Source of the DNA: JBCDHN01 sp965224535
Lineage (GTDB): Bacteria > Verrucomicrobiota > Verrucomicrobiia > Verrucomicrobiales > DEV007
Assembly (NCBI GenBank): GCA_965224535.1
Contig: CBDCZR010000032.1
Span: 186,001 to 250,000, forward strand
Length of the DNA stretch: 64,000 nt
Direction: 5' to 3'
Under the pieces are notes generated by a model. It was not told the DNA's origin, searched no databases, and saw nothing but the letters and a program-made list of their open reading frames with translations. Shown here piece by piece: positions 15,964 to 30,100 of the stretch; position 1 is the first letter of the stretch, and the number at the start of each line of letters is the position of its first letter. Both the position numbers and the translations under genes were made by a program.

Positions 15964-18191
15964 GGTTTCTGGTTGGCCTGATCTTGTTGGCTGCGGCCAC
16001 TTCGTGCGCTGGCGATGACTTGGTTGAGTCAGCGATCCGAAAAACCGCGGAAGGCGACTACGCGGCGGCGGAATCGATCTACCGCGAACTGGCAGCCGCC
16101 GATCCGATTGCCGGTTTGCCGGCGCTAGCCAGGTTTTTGGCACTAACCAACCAGGTTGAGAAATTGGAGGCGTGCTTGCAAGGCGCCGTGGCTGACGAAC
16201 AGCTTTCCACCGAGCTGCGGGCGCGCGTTTTGCTCTCGGCGGGGCGCAAAAACGTGGCGTTGGAGTTTTTGCGCACTTCAGCCGATCGAGAGCCGGAATC
16301 CGCCTTGTCCGCGGCGCGCACGCTTTACCGAATTGGCGAAAAAACCGAGGCTTGCCGGCTCCTTTTGCGCCTAACGCCGAAACTCGCCAAAACGCGTGAA
16401 TCGGCTCGCCAACTGCTGGATTGGCCGGAAGCGCTCGCCGTCGCGCCGGGCGAGTTTTTGGACGTGTTAGGGCCAAATTTCGCGAAAATCCGGCTTTCGG
16501 GCGAAGAGGTCGTGAGCCGATTGGACCAGGCGATTTTTCGTTGGCTGCTATCGCCCGGTTACTGGTCCCAACGCGGCGAAATCCTGGCAACGGGCGCGGA
16601 TGACGACGGATTTCGGCGTCTTTTCGCGTCCGTCGTCCAATTTCACGAAGGCCGGCTCAAAAACGCGGATGAATTGGCGAACGGGCTGGATTCGCCGCCC
16701 GCGACCGTTCACCGGATTCGCGTACTGTCCGCGCTGGGACGCACGAAGGAATCGTCGCAACTCGCAGCGCGCTGGTTGCGGCAAAGCGGCCAAAAACCGG
16801 ACGATGACCGGATTTGCCAGGTGGCTTGGGACGCGTTTGAAGCCGGGGAATTTGCGAACGCGGAACTGTTGCTGCACGAGGTGGATCCCGCCGCGCTGAA
16901 GCCCGAATTTCGCGAAAAACGCGGACTTTTGCGGCTGCGATTCGCGGCGCGGGAGGGTGATTTGGCCGCGATTTTGGCGGAATTTCGCGATTTGGCGGAA
17001 AATTCGGCAAACGCCGCGGATTTCATCGGCCCAATCCTCGAAATCTGCGAACCCGCGAAGCTGGCGGAAGAAATTCGGCGCCAATCCCGCGTTCCGCCCG
17101 CATTCTGGCTGCTGGCCGCCGAAGCCGAGCGAAAAGCCGGGCTTCGCGCCGCGGAATTGGAGTCGCGCCAACGCTACGCCGACGCCCTACCCGGCAACCT
17201 AACTGCGGTAACCGGCTTGGTAAGCTGCGCCGTCGATCTCGCGATCGCCGAAGGAGGGCGCGGACCGGTTTTCGACTTGGCGGAGACTCACGCGCAAACC
17301 CTCATCCGCGCCCAACCGTTCGCGCCCGAGCCGATGCGCCAGCTCATCCGCCTTTACCGCGAAACCGGCCATCCGGAGCGTGCCGCGGCGGTTCCCAACT
17401 TGCTGGGAAACACCTCCACGAATCCCAGCGTGCTAAGCCAATGCGGCTACGTCTTGGCCACCGAGGGATTCGCCCAACAAGCCCTCGGCTACTACGAGCG
17501 CGCGTTGGATATCGATCCTGAAAACCGACGCATCCGCATGAATCGCGCCGCCTGCCTCACCCGGCTCGCGCGTTGGGACGAGGCCCGCGCAATTTACCGC
17601 GATTGCGTGGAAAACGGCCACAACGGCCAGCCCTATCACCTGCACGAATGCCTCCTGCGCCTGTGGTCCATCGCCTCGGAGCGTGAAGCGGAGACGGACT
17701 GCTTGGCATACTTTCACGGATTGGCCGAAAAAACCGGGCCGGCCTGGAAACCGGAAATTTTCCGCGAATTGGCGTCCCTGATGGTTCGCTACGGCCGCAT
17801 GGACGACGCCGTCCGCTTTCAAGACGCCCTGGCGCGATTGGATCCGCAGACGGCCCTAACCGGCTACCTAACCCTCGCCCGCAGCTTCTCCGCGCAGGAC
17901 GATTTTCAGCGCGCGGAGCAGATTCTCGCCAAAGCCGCGACAACCTTCCCCAACCACCCCCAACTCGAGCGCAGCCTCGCCGGCCTGGACGCGGAACGCG
18001 GCAACATCGACGGCGCCATCGCTCGTTTGCTGCGCCTTCCCGAGCCGGACGCGATTTTCGACGCGGCACGGCTGGCTGAGGAAAGCGGCGACGCAAAACG
18101 CGCCCGCGCCCTCTACGCCCGGTTCCTCGACTCGCATTCCACCGATGCTAAGCAGCGGATCCACGCCGGCCAACGACTGGCGCGGCCGTAG
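15960..18191 (+). CDS. Secreted TPR-repeat protein
   Basis: 743 residues; the start codon overlaps the amidase stop (ATGA at 15960-15963). A signal peptide (MRFLVGLILLAAATSCAG) precedes an almost entirely alpha-helical chain with TPR-like repeats, clearest at ~470-620 (LATEGFAQQALGYYERALDIDPENRRIRMN, split over two helices, and RWDEARAIYRDCVENG). TPR scaffolds assemble protein complexes, and coupling to the amidase suggests a periplasmic cell-wall assembly or division role. The Cys16 context (ATSC) could serve as a weak lipobox. Confidence 0.72.
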   Translation: MRFLVGLILLAAATSCAGDDLVESAIRKTAEGDYAAAESIYRELAAADPIAGLPALARFLALTNQVEKLEACLQGAVADEQLSTELRARVLLSAGRKNVALEFLRTSADREPESALSAARTLYRIGEKTEACRLLLRLTPKLAKTRESARQLLDWPEALAVAPGEFLDVLGPNFAKIRLSGEEVVSRLDQAIFRWLLSPGYWSQRGEILATGADDDGFRRLFASVVQFHEGRLKNADELANGLDSPPATVHRIRVLSALGRTKESSQLAARWLRQSGQKPDDDRICQVAWDAFEAGEFANAELLLHEVDPAALKPEFREKRGLLRLRFAAREGDLAAILAEFRDLAENSANAADFIGPILEICEPAKLAEEIRRQSRVPPAFWLLAAEAERKAGLRAAELESRQRYADALPGNLTAVTGLVSCAVDLAIAEGGRGPVFDLAETHAQTLIRAQPFAPEPMRQLIRLYRETGHPERAAAVPNLLGNTSTNPSVLSQCGYVLATEGFAQQALGYYERALDIDPENRRIRMNRAACLTRLARWDEARAIYRDCVENGHNGQPYHLHECLLRLWSIASEREAETDCLAYFHGLAEKTGPAWKPEIFRELASLMVRYGRMDDAVRFQDALARLDPQTALTGYLTLARSFSAQDDFQRAEQILAKAATTFPNHPQLERSLAGLDAERGNIDGAIARLLRLPEPDAIFDAARLAEESGDAKRARALYARFLDSHSTDAKQRIHAGQRLARP

Positions 18192-18208
18192 TGGAGTGGA
18201 GCAAGCGC

Positions 18209-18508
18209 TATTCTGGGCGTCATCAATTTTTTCCCCCTCTTCCTTGGGCTTGTCGAATCTATCCGTCGATTAGTTTGGTCGCGTAGCGACAATGTATGGT
18301 AGCCGTGGGTTTTAACCCACGGATGCTCGGAGGAAAATTCGGATGCGTCGCGTAGCGACTGCTTAGGATTCGCAGTTAACCCAGCCTAACCGGTCGCTAC
18401 GCGACGGGGTCATTTTGCGCCTGCCATCCGTGGGTTAAAACCCACAGCTACCATACATTGTCGCTACGCGACGAGAAAAAAGGGAAAAAATTGATGACGC
18501 CCAGAATA
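18209..18508. repeat. 300-bp palindromic REP/BIME-like element, copy 1
   Basis: The ends are perfect 27-bp inverted repeats (18209-18235 and 18482-18508). Inside are two REP-like units in opposite orientation: GTAG (18299-18302) followed by hairpin CCGTGGGTT-TT-AACCCACGG (18303-18322), and its reverse (18428-18451). GTCGCGTAGCGAC or its complement occurs four times, e.g. 18278-18290. GTAG followed by a hairpin is the known architecture of REP sequences mobilised by RAYT transposases; no such transposase gene is in the window. It sits between the convergent TPR and queA genes, ending 2 bp from the queA stop. A second copy lies near 57.5 kb with its centre inverted. Confidence 0.85.
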
Positions 18509-18510
18509 CG

Positions 18511-19482
18511 TCACAAAATCAGCATGCAATCACCGTAGCTGAAAAACCGGTAGCGCTCCTCCACCGCACGGGCGTAAGCCTCCAAAATCAGCTCCCGGCC
18601 GGCAAATGCGCTAACCAGCATGATGAGCGTCGATTTGGGCAGGTGGAAGTTGGTCAGCAGCGCTCCGACGGCTTGAAATTCATACGGCGGGTGGATGAAA
18701 ATGTCCGTCTCGCCGGTTTGCGGCTTCAGCGGCCCGCTCTGCGCGCAATGCTCCAAAACGCGCACTACCGTGGTGCCAACGGCCACCACGCGCTTGGCTC
18801 CAGCGATCGCTTCTGCAGTGTCGCGGCTTAGTTCGAAGCGTTCGGCGTGCATCTCGTGATCGCTCACCTCGTCCGCCTTGACCGGCAAAAACGTCCCCAC
18901 GCCCACGTGCAAGGTCACGAACGCGTGCGGCAGGGGCTCCAACATTTCCGGCGTAAAATGCAGACCCGCGGTGGGCGCGGCGATTGCTCCCTCCCGCCGC
19001 GCGTAGACGGTCTGGTAGCGCTCATGATCCATCGCTTCGTCCTCGCGGCCGAGATACGGCGGGAGGGCCAATCTTCCGTGTTCGCCGGCATCCGGCGCAC
19101 GGTCGAAACGGATGATGCGATGCCCGTTTTCCAGGATTTCCTCCACCACGCCGGATGCCTCGCCAATTTCGATGCTGCGGCCGATTTTCAGGCGTTTGCC
19201 GGGCCTAACCATGCACTCCCAGCGCGTTTCATCCAGCCGGCCGACCTGCAAAATCTCCGTGCGGCCGTCGTTGGCGAAAAAGCGCGCGGGAATGACCCGG
19301 GTGTCGTTCAGAACCACCAAATCTCCTTCCGCCAGGTAACCAGGAAAGTCAGCAAATCGGCGATGTTCGATGGTTCCAGCTTCCCGGTTAACGACCATCA
19401 TGCGCGAAGCATCGCGGCGGTGCGCGGGACGGGCGGCAATCAAATCCGGCGGCAGGTGGTAGTCGAAATCCGCGGTGCGCAT
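18511..19482 (-). CDS. queA: S-adenosylmethionine:tRNA ribosyltransferase-isomerase
   Basis: 323 residues, about normal for the family. The N-terminus (MRTADFDYHLPPDLIAARP), LNDTRVIPARFF, GREDEAMDHERYQTVYA, TAGLHFTPEML, LHVGVGTFLPVKADEVSDHEMHAERFEL and TNFHLPKSTLIMLVSAFAG are QueA hallmarks. The enzyme transfers the ribosyl part of SAM to preQ1 in tRNA, making epoxyqueuosine, in the cytoplasm. It is one of the few genes here with a clear Shine-Dalgarno (GAGGAG about 8 nt upstream of the ATG). The glycosyltransferase gene lies upstream on the same strand with a 15-bp gap, so the two are probably co-transcribed. Confidence 0.96.
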   Translation of the reverse strand: MRTADFDYHLPPDLIAARPAHRRDASRMMVVNREAGTIEHRRFADFPGYLAEGDLVVLNDTRVIPARFFANDGRTEILQVGRLDETRWECMVRPGKRLKIGRSIEIGEASGVVEEILENGHRIIRFDRAPDAGEHGRLALPPYLGREDEAMDHERYQTVYARREGAIAAPTAGLHFTPEMLEPLPHAFVTLHVGVGTFLPVKADEVSDHEMHAERFELSRDTAEAIAGAKRVVAVGTTVVRVLEHCAQSGPLKPQTGETDIFIHPPYEFQAVGALLTNFHLPKSTLIMLVSAFAGRELILEAYARAVEERYRFFSYGDCMLIL

Positions 19483-19497
19483 GGCAGGCTCCTCGCG

Positions 19498-21549
19498 TTA
19501 CGTCTCGAATCCCATCTCGCGGGCCGTTTCCTCGATTTTGTCGCGAAATTCGCGCTGTTCTTCGCTGATTTGGTAGGCCCAGGCGGCGATGATCAGCGCC
19601 GGAAACACCACCATCCAGGTCGGCAGGACGGTCACGGCCATAACCAGGAAAATAAGCCAAAACGCGTGAACCATCCACGTTTGCCAGCTCATGGCCCAAT
19701 CCACGTCCAGCCGCACCAGCGTCGATCCGCCTTCGTGGTGCTCGGTGGCCGTGCGGATTTTTCCGGCGATGAGCGGCGAAACGGCGGCGAGCAAGTCCCA
19801 GCGGCTCCAATCGCCGGCGGGCCAAACCACATCGCCGTTTTCGCTCAGCTTGGCGGTTAGGGCTTCGAGCAGCGTTTCGCGCTCCAATCCGGCCGCGCTG
19901 CTAAATTCCAGCGCGTCGTGACCGCTGGGAAACCCGTCAACTTGGCGAAATCGCGGAATTTTCCAGCTTGCGGCGAGTCGGCTGAGGTTTCGGCGCCACT
20001 TGGCCCAAATCGCCACCGCGGCAAGGCGCAAGCGGCTTCCCAGCGAGGCGAACCGGGGCTCCAACTGGCTGGCCGGCCGGCGTCTCGGCGCGGGAGCGCG
20101 ATCTTCCGGCCCGAAGCCGGTGAACCAGTCCGGATGGGCGGAGACCAGCAACCCCTCAGCCTCGCCGATTTCAGCCTGACGGCGAATGTAAGCCGCGTAG
20201 CTCAACTCCGCGTTTCGGCGCACGAAGGCAACCGGGCTGAAGCCGACGCGGTAGCCGCGATCGTGCAACCGCCTGGCAAAATCCACCTCGCAGCCGGCGT
20301 TGCGGAAGCGCGGGTCGAAGCCTCCCAACGCGTCCCAGGCATCCTTCCAAATCGCCAAATTGCTCCCGGAAGGCTGGGTTGCCGAGGGATCGCTGCGCAA
20401 ACCTTGGTTAGGAGCGGCGAGCACGCCGGCCTGCTCGGCGGAATCGGGTTTGGGGGGGATGCTAGGGCCGGTGACGGCGCCAAAATCGCCCTGGGCGAAT
20501 GTTTTGGCCAGCCAGAAGAGCCAATCTTCGTCCGCCACGCAATCTTCGCCGATGAAAGCGAGAATTTTGCCCGTTGCCTCGCTCGCACCCAGGTTGCGAG
20601 CCGCGGCCAAGCCTTCCTCCGCGTCCGCCGGCACGTGGCGGACCTTGGCGAAATCTGCGGCAACCCGCGCCACGTCCCCGTCATTGCCCCGATTGATGGC
20701 GATGACCTCAAATTCCGGGTAATTCAGCCGCTCCAGGGCTTCCAGGCAATCGGCCAGCTGCCGGTGCCGCCGTTTGGCGCAAACGATGACCGAAACCGGC
20801 GGTTGCGCGCTCAAATCCGGCTGAGGCCAGTTGGTTAGATCCTCCGCGCGGCGCGCCAGGCAAATGCCGGCCATCCCGGCCTCGCCACACCGGTCGCGAA
20901 TCCCGCTCAACGCCTCCGCACTTTGGCCGGCGCAACTGGCAATGACCGGGAGATGCCCCGCCGCAACCTGCAACGCACGCGGATCGAACTCGCCTTCCGC
21001 CCCCAGGTAAAACCAGGCAAAATCCGCGCCTGGCAGTTGCAAATGGACCGCCGTGAATTCCTCACCGCAACCGAACAAACATCGCGGCGCCGCGGCTTTT
21101 CCGGCGGCGATGACCTCGCTGAGAGCCTTGGTCACGGCGTCCGGCCCCATCCAGCGCACCAGGCTGGGCGGAATGCGGTCGGCCACCAAAATTCCGAGCA
21201 AAATCGCGTCGTTGCCGAGTTTTTCGGCCAAATCCCGCGTTTCAGCGACGGCTTCCTGCAACGCCGCGGAATTCGTGTGGAGAAAGTCGATGTCCTGACG
21301 CCAAGCAACGCTCGCCAAGAGACGCAACCCGGCTTTTCGCGCCGAATCCACGGTTTTCTCCGAAATGCGCCCGGAAATGCGCACGGCGTTGTACCCCGAT
21401 TCCGCCAAAGCCTGAAAATCGCCGGGATCCTCGCCATTGCAGTCGAAAATCCGGGCGAACCACCTGGCGTCGCCGCAACGGAAAAATTTTCCCGCGGGCT
21501 CGATGCGGGTGAGCGCGGTTGGGGTGGATGTGAGGGTTTGGGCAGGCAA
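19498..21549 (-). CDS. Family-2 glycosyltransferase with N-terminal barrel-like domain and C-terminal membrane hairpin
   Basis: ~683 residues if started at TTG 21549; the frame runs back to 21729 but would then overlap the divergent L,D-transpeptidase gene. Residues ~1-240 resemble the catalytic barrel of GH2-like hydrolases (FRCGDARWFARIFDCNGEDP, then ESGYNAVRISGRISEKTVD) and are probably non-catalytic or a sugar-binding module. Residues ~250-480 are a GT-A fold: VSVIVCAKRRHRQLADCLEAL, AAARNLGASEATGKILAFIG, the acidic EDCVADEDW motif, and FRNAGCEVDFARRLHDRGYRVGF split by helices. The C-terminus has two membrane helices (~615-660). Likely acts at the inner face of the membrane in polysaccharide assembly; acceptor unknown. 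Confidence 0.75.
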   Translation of the reverse strand: MPAQTLTSTPTALTRIEPAGKFFRCGDARWFARIFDCNGEDPGDFQALAESGYNAVRISGRISEKTVDSARKAGLRLLASVAWRQDIDFLHTNSAALQEAVAETRDLAEKLGNDAILLGILVADRIPPSLVRWMGPDAVTKALSEVIAAGKAAAPRCLFGCGEEFTAVHLQLPGADFAWFYLGAEGEFDPRALQVAAGHLPVIASCAGQSAEALSGIRDRCGEAGMAGICLARRAEDLTNWPQPDLSAQPPVSVIVCAKRRHRQLADCLEALERLNYPEFEVIAINRGNDGDVARVAADFAKVRHVPADAEEGLAAARNLGASEATGKILAFIGEDCVADEDWLFWLAKTFAQGDFGAVTGPSIPPKPDSAEQAGVLAAPNQGLRSDPSATQPSGSNLAIWKDAWDALGGFDPRFRNAGCEVDFARRLHDRGYRVGFSPVAFVRRNAELSYAAYIRRQAEIGEAEGLLVSAHPDWFTGFGPEDRAPAPRRRPASQLEPRFASLGSRLRLAAVAIWAKWRRNLSRLAASWKIPRFRQVDGFPSGHDALEFSSAAGLERETLLEALTAKLSENGDVVWPAGDWSRWDLLAAVSPLIAGKIRTATEHHEGGSTLVRLDVDWAMSWQTWMVHAFWLIFLVMAVTVLPTWMVVFPALIIAAWAYQISEEQREFRDKIEETAREMGFET

Positions 21550-21604
21550 AATGGCGGTTGATTGTGGAGTTGTTAGCCTCGAACCTGTGCGCCAGCAATC
21601 TACG

Positions 21605-22159
21605 ATGAAAAAAATGATTCGTCTCCTCCCGATTTTGCCGGCGTGGCTCGTTTTGGCCGGCTGCGTTGGCGACCGCGCCAACGTGATGTATGTCAGCGTG
21701 CCCCAGCAGCGGCTGGAATTGAGGCACAAAGGCGCGCCCGTCGCCAGCTACGGCGTCTCCACCTCCAAATTCGGCCTCGGCGACACGCCCGGCAGCAAGC
21801 GCACCCCGCTCGGGACCATGGAGGTGGCCAAAAAAATTGGCGGCGGCGCGGCGCCGGGAACGGTCTTCAAAGATCGCAAACCAACCGGCGAGGTTTTGTC
21901 ACCAGATGCGCCGGGCCGCGACCCGATCGTGACGCGAATTTTGTGGCTGCGCGGCACGGAATCGATGAATCGCAACGCCTACGGCCGCTACATTTACATC
22001 CACGGCACGCCGGAGGAGCGCAACATCGGCCAACCGGCCAGCTACGGCTGCATCCGCATGAAATCGCGCGACATCATCGATCTTTACGGCCGCGTTGGCA
22101 AAGGCGCCAGGGTCGTGGTTCTGAACGGTCCGCCGCCAGCGGTTGAGGTGGGGCCGTGA
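21605..22159 (+). CDS. L,D-transpeptidase (YkuD family) lipoprotein
   Basis: 184 residues from the ATG at 21605 with a clean lipoprotein signal (LVLAGC, Cys20); longer upstream starts lack support. The YkuD domain covers residues ~25-175 with VYVSVPQQRL-like entry strands, TPLGTMEVAKKIG, YIYIHGTPEERNIGQP (His133) and ASYGCIRM (catalytic Cys149). Such enzymes make 3-3 cross-links in peptidoglycan or attach lipoproteins to it, in the periplasm. The divergent neighbour is the glycosyltransferase gene (gap ~55 bp). Confidence 0.9.
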   Translation: MKKMIRLLPILPAWLVLAGCVGDRANVMYVSVPQQRLELRHKGAPVASYGVSTSKFGLGDTPGSKRTPLGTMEVAKKIGGGAAPGTVFKDRKPTGEVLSPDAPGRDPIVTRILWLRGTESMNRNAYGRYIYIHGTPEERNIGQPASYGCIRMKSRDIIDLYGRVGKGARVVVLNGPPPAVEVGP

Positions 22160-22223
22160 GAGGGACCAAAGGGACAAAAGTGACCAAAAGGACGGAAACG
22201 GAAACGGCAGCTCAGTTTTCGGC

Positions 22224-22403
22224 CTATTGGTCGCAGCAGGCGGCGGGGGTTCCGCAAGCGGCTCCGTGCGGGCCGTAAGCCGGGCAAGGTCCCGCTGCGG
22301 CAGCGTATCCGCGGTTGCAGCTTGTCAGTCCGGTGGCAAGCGCGGCGGCAGCCAAAACAGCGGCGGCAACGCGCAGGATTCGAAGGTGAATGGTGTTGGT
22401 CAT
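22224..22403 (-). CDS. Small Cys-rich lipoprotein, 59 residues
   Basis: ATG at 22403. The N-terminus (MTNTIHLRILRVAAAVLAAAALATGLTSC) is a lipoprotein signal with Cys29. The mature peptide of ~31 residues is rich in Ala, Gly, Pro and Cys (PCPAYGPHGAACGTPAACC), with four further Cys. No known family. Inverted copies of a GGGAC-AAA-type intergenic repeat flank the gene (22159-22192 and 22516-22541). The open frame runs on upstream to 23081, but that part is a shadow of rpoC. A real small gene is plausible, not certain. Confidence 0.5.
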   Translation of the reverse strand: MTNTIHLRILRVAAAVLAAAALATGLTSCNRGYAAAAGPCPAYGPHGAACGTPAACCDQ

Positions 22404-22543
22404 CGTTCGTTGACGGGCAATTGTCAGGAATTTGCGCGAAGAACGGACAAAAACTGACATCACACGCAAACCACGGAGAATCGCCCCATGGTCTGGCGAA
22501 CGGATGACGTCGCTTGGGTCCCTTTCGTCCTTTTCGTCCCTTG

Positions 22544-26710
<4,167 letters not shown>

Positions 26711-27139
26711 GGGAAGAAGTTTAAAGTTTTAAGTTTTCAGTTTTAAGCGGCTTTGGCTTGGAGCGATTTGATGAGTCCATGAAGCATGGAGGAAATCTGT
26801 TTGTTTTCGTCGATCATCGACGCTGCTTCTTCGGCCAGGATTCCAAGCCTTTTAGCGATGTAAATTTGAGTGCGCAGTTCACCGTTTGAGCCCTTTGCAA
26901 TGCGCAAAAAGCGAATGAAGTCGCCCTGGGAATCCCTTTCGTGACCCTCGGCGATATTTGACGGCACAGAAATTGACGCGCGGCTCATCTGATCGCGCAG
27001 CGCAAAAATCTTGCAGTCGGATAGCTTGCGAAAAACATCGACTGCCTGCTGGCAGCCTCGTTTCCAGACTTCAAGGTCCTCGAAGGATTGATAGGCCATA
27101 GAGCTTAAAACTTAAAACTGAACACTTAAAACTTAGCAG
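26711..27139. repeat. Inverted AT-rich flanks around the S23-type gene in rpoBC
   Basis: On the rpoC side (26719-26745) and the rpoB side (27106-27135) of the inserted gene lie imperfect, oppositely oriented tracts built from AACTTAAAACT units: TTTAAAGTTTTAAGTTTTCAG on one side, with complement-like CTTAAAACTTAAAACTG on the other. They are much more AT-rich than their surroundings and may be the ends of a small mobile unit, or simply transcribed hairpin spacers. Confidence 0.55.
26743..27099 (-). CDS. Four-helix-bundle protein (S23 / 23S rRNA intervening-sequence protein family)
   Basis: 118 residues. The sequence has the family order: FEDLEVWKRGCQQAVDVFRKL (helix 1), DQMSRASISVPSNIAEGHER (helix 2 with the near-invariant SNIAEG), FIRFLRIAKGSNGELRTQI (helix 3), and helix 4 with LGIL and LIKSLQAKAA. 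Members were first found encoded inside intervening sequences of 23S rRNA genes and occur widely as lone ORFs; their biochemical role is unsettled. Here it lies inside the rpoB-rpoC pair, so it is probably co-transcribed with RNA polymerase genes. Confidence 0.9.
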   Translation of the reverse strand: MAYQSFEDLEVWKRGCQQAVDVFRKLSDCKIFALRDQMSRASISVPSNIAEGHERDSQGDFIRFLRIAKGSNGELRTQIYIAKRLGILAEEAASMIDENKQISSMLHGLIKSLQAKAA

Positions 27140-30100
27140 CTACGCCGCTCCGAGACTTTCGATTTGCTCTGCTTCCGATTGCTCGCTGGGGCCGACTTTT
27201 ACGTTCAAGCCCAGGCTTTGCATTTCTTTGATGAGGACGTTGAAGGATTCCGGGGTGCCGGCTTCCAGGTTGTTGTCGCCTTTGACGATGGCTTCGTAAA
27301 TTCGGGTCCGGCCTTGAACGTCGTCGCTCTTCACGGTGAGGAGCTCCTGCAGCGTGTAGGCCGCGCCATAGGCTTCGAGCGCCCAAACCTCCATTTCCCC
27401 GAAACGCTGGCCGCCGTACTGCGCTTTGCCGCCCAGCGGCTGCTGGGTGACGAGCGAATACGGGCCGACCGCGCGGGCGTGGATCTTGTCCTCAACCAGG
27501 TGACCGAGCTTGAGCATGTAGATGATGCCGACCACCACTTCCTGGTGGAACGGGTCTCCGGTCCGGCCGTCGTAGAGGGTGGATTTGCCGTTTTCGCCGA
27601 TCCAGGTGAATCCCTCCACTTTTTTGGCCTCTTTCATGTACTCGACGATCTTTTCCTCGGAAATTCCGTCGAAAACCGGGGTTGCGACCTTGAATCCGAG
27701 GGCTTTGGCGGCCACACCGAGGTGCGTCTCCAAAACCTGGCCCACGTTCATGCGGCTGGGCACGCCGAGCGGGTTCAGGCAGATGTCCACCGGCGTTCCG
27801 TCGCTCAAAAACGGCATGTCTTGCTCGGGAACAATGTTGGCGACCACGCCCTTGTTGCCGTGGCGGCCCGCCATTTTGTCGCCGACGCTGAGTTTGCGCT
27901 TTTTGGCCACGTAAACCTTGACCTGCTTGATGATACCGGGATCGACATCCTCGTTGGTTTCGAGCGAATTCAGGCGCGTTTCCCGTTGTTCGTCGGCCTC
28001 GTTGAATTTCGCCTCAAAACCACCGATGATCTCCACGATTTTCACCCGAATGGGGCTGGGATCGATCTCGATAGTGTCGTAGCTCTCAGCCAGCTTGCGC
28101 AGGAGCGTCTTGGTGATTTTTTTGTTCGCGGGGATGACGATTTCGCCAGTTTGGCCGTTGACGACGTCCAGCGGCACTTTTTCGCCGAGCAGGATGTCGC
28201 TGAGTTTTTCGGTTAGCTCGTCGGTTAGCTCCTCACGCTTGCGGCGCCATTCTTCGTCGATCTCCTTGAGCTGCTTCTCCTTCTCGCTCTTGCTCAGTTT
28301 TTGGCGCGAAGCGGCGTTGCGCGAGGAAACGCGCACGTCCATGACAATGCCGGTGCAACCGGACGGCACGCGGAGGGAGGTGTCCTTCACGTCGGCGGCT
28401 TTTTCGCCGAAAATCGCCCGCAGCAGCCGTTCTTCCGGTGCAAGCTCGGTTTCGCTCTTCGGCGTGATTTTGCCGACCAAAATGTCGCCCGGCTTCACTT
28501 CCGCACCCACGCGGACGACGCCGTCTTGACTCAGGTTTTTCAGCGCTTCCTCGCCCACGTTGGGAATATCTCGGGTGATCTCTTCCGGCCCCAGTTTGGT
28601 GTCGCGCGCCCCCACCTCAAACTCGTCGATGTGGATGGAGGTGTAGACGTCGTCCTTTACCACGCGCTCACTGATGGTGATGGCGTCCTCAAAGTTGTAG
28701 CCGTTCCAGGGCATGAAGGCCACCAGCACGTTGCGGCCCAGGGCCAACTCACCGTGCTGGGTGTTGGGTCCATCGGCCAGAATTTGGCCCTTTTTCACTT
28801 TGTCGCCTTGAACCACGATCGGCTTCTGGTTCATGCACGTGCCCGCGTTGGAGCGCATGAACTTGCGCAGCGGGTAAACGTGAATGCCCTTGCTGGCGTT
28901 GGGCTTCACCGCGGCGGGGTTGGAGAGAAATTCCCGGTCGCTCACCGGCAATTTTCCGTCCTTGGTGGTGACGATCATCTCCGCGGAGGCCGCGGCGACG
29001 GTCCCGTCTCCTTCGGCCACGATTACCGCGCGGGAATCCTCCGCCACCTTGGCTTCCATGCCCGTGCCAACGTAGGGCGACTCTGAAATGAGCAGCGGCA
29101 CGCCCTGGCGTTGCATGTTGGAGCCCATCAATGCGCGGTTGGCGTCGTCATGCTCCAAAAACGGGATGAGCCCGGCGGCGACGGAGACCAGTTGCTTGGG
29201 CGAGACGTCCATGTAGGTAGCTTGAACCGGCTCCAAATCCAGGAAATCGCCGCGAAAACGCACCGTGATGCGCTTGTTCGTGAATTTTCCCTTCGCATCC
29301 ATGGGATTGTTAGCCTGGGCGATGTAGTGCTGCTCTTCCTGGTCGGCGGTCAGATACTCAATCTCCGGCTTAACCACACCCTTCACGATTTTGCGGTAGG
29401 GCGTCTCGATAAACCCAAACTCATTGATCCGCGCAAAGGTCGACATGGAGTTGATGAGGCCAATGTTAGGCCCTTCCGGCGTCTCAATCGGGCAAATCCG
29501 GCCGTAGTGGCTGGGGTGGACGTCGCGAACCTCAAATCCGGCTCGGTCGCGGTTCAAACCGCCCGGTCCCAGGGCCGAAAGACGCCGTTTGTGGGTCAGC
29601 TCGCTCAGCGGGTTGGTTTGGTCCATGAACTGGCTGAGCTGCGATCGGCCGAAAAAGTCGCGCACCACCGCGCTCAGCGCCTTGGGGTTAATCAGCTTCT
29701 GCGGCGTCATTCCCTCGATGTTCACGTCAAAGAGGGTCATCCGCTCCTTGACCAGGCGTTCGGTCCGGGCCAAGCCGACCCGGCACTGGTTGCCTAACAA
29801 TTCACCCACGGCGCGGACGCGGCGGCTGCCCAGGTGATCGATGTCGTCCAAAACGCCCTCGTTGCGCTTGAGTTTGAGCAAATATTTCAGCGCGGCGACG
29901 AAATCTTCCTTGGTCAACACGCGGGCGTCGTCATCCACGTCCAAATTCAGCTTTTGGTTGATTTTGTAGCGGCCCACGCGGGTTAAATCGTACTTTTTCG
30001 GGTCGAAAAAGAGCCGCTTGAGCAACGCGCGCGAGTTGGGAACCGTTGGCGGGTCGCCAGGGCGCAACCGGCGGTAAATGTCCTTCAGCGCCTCTTCCTC

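Noticed and set aside
14278..16590. 770-codon frame on the minus strand
   Set aside because: Opposite the amidase and TPR genes, with a composition typical of reverse-frame reading; no domains.
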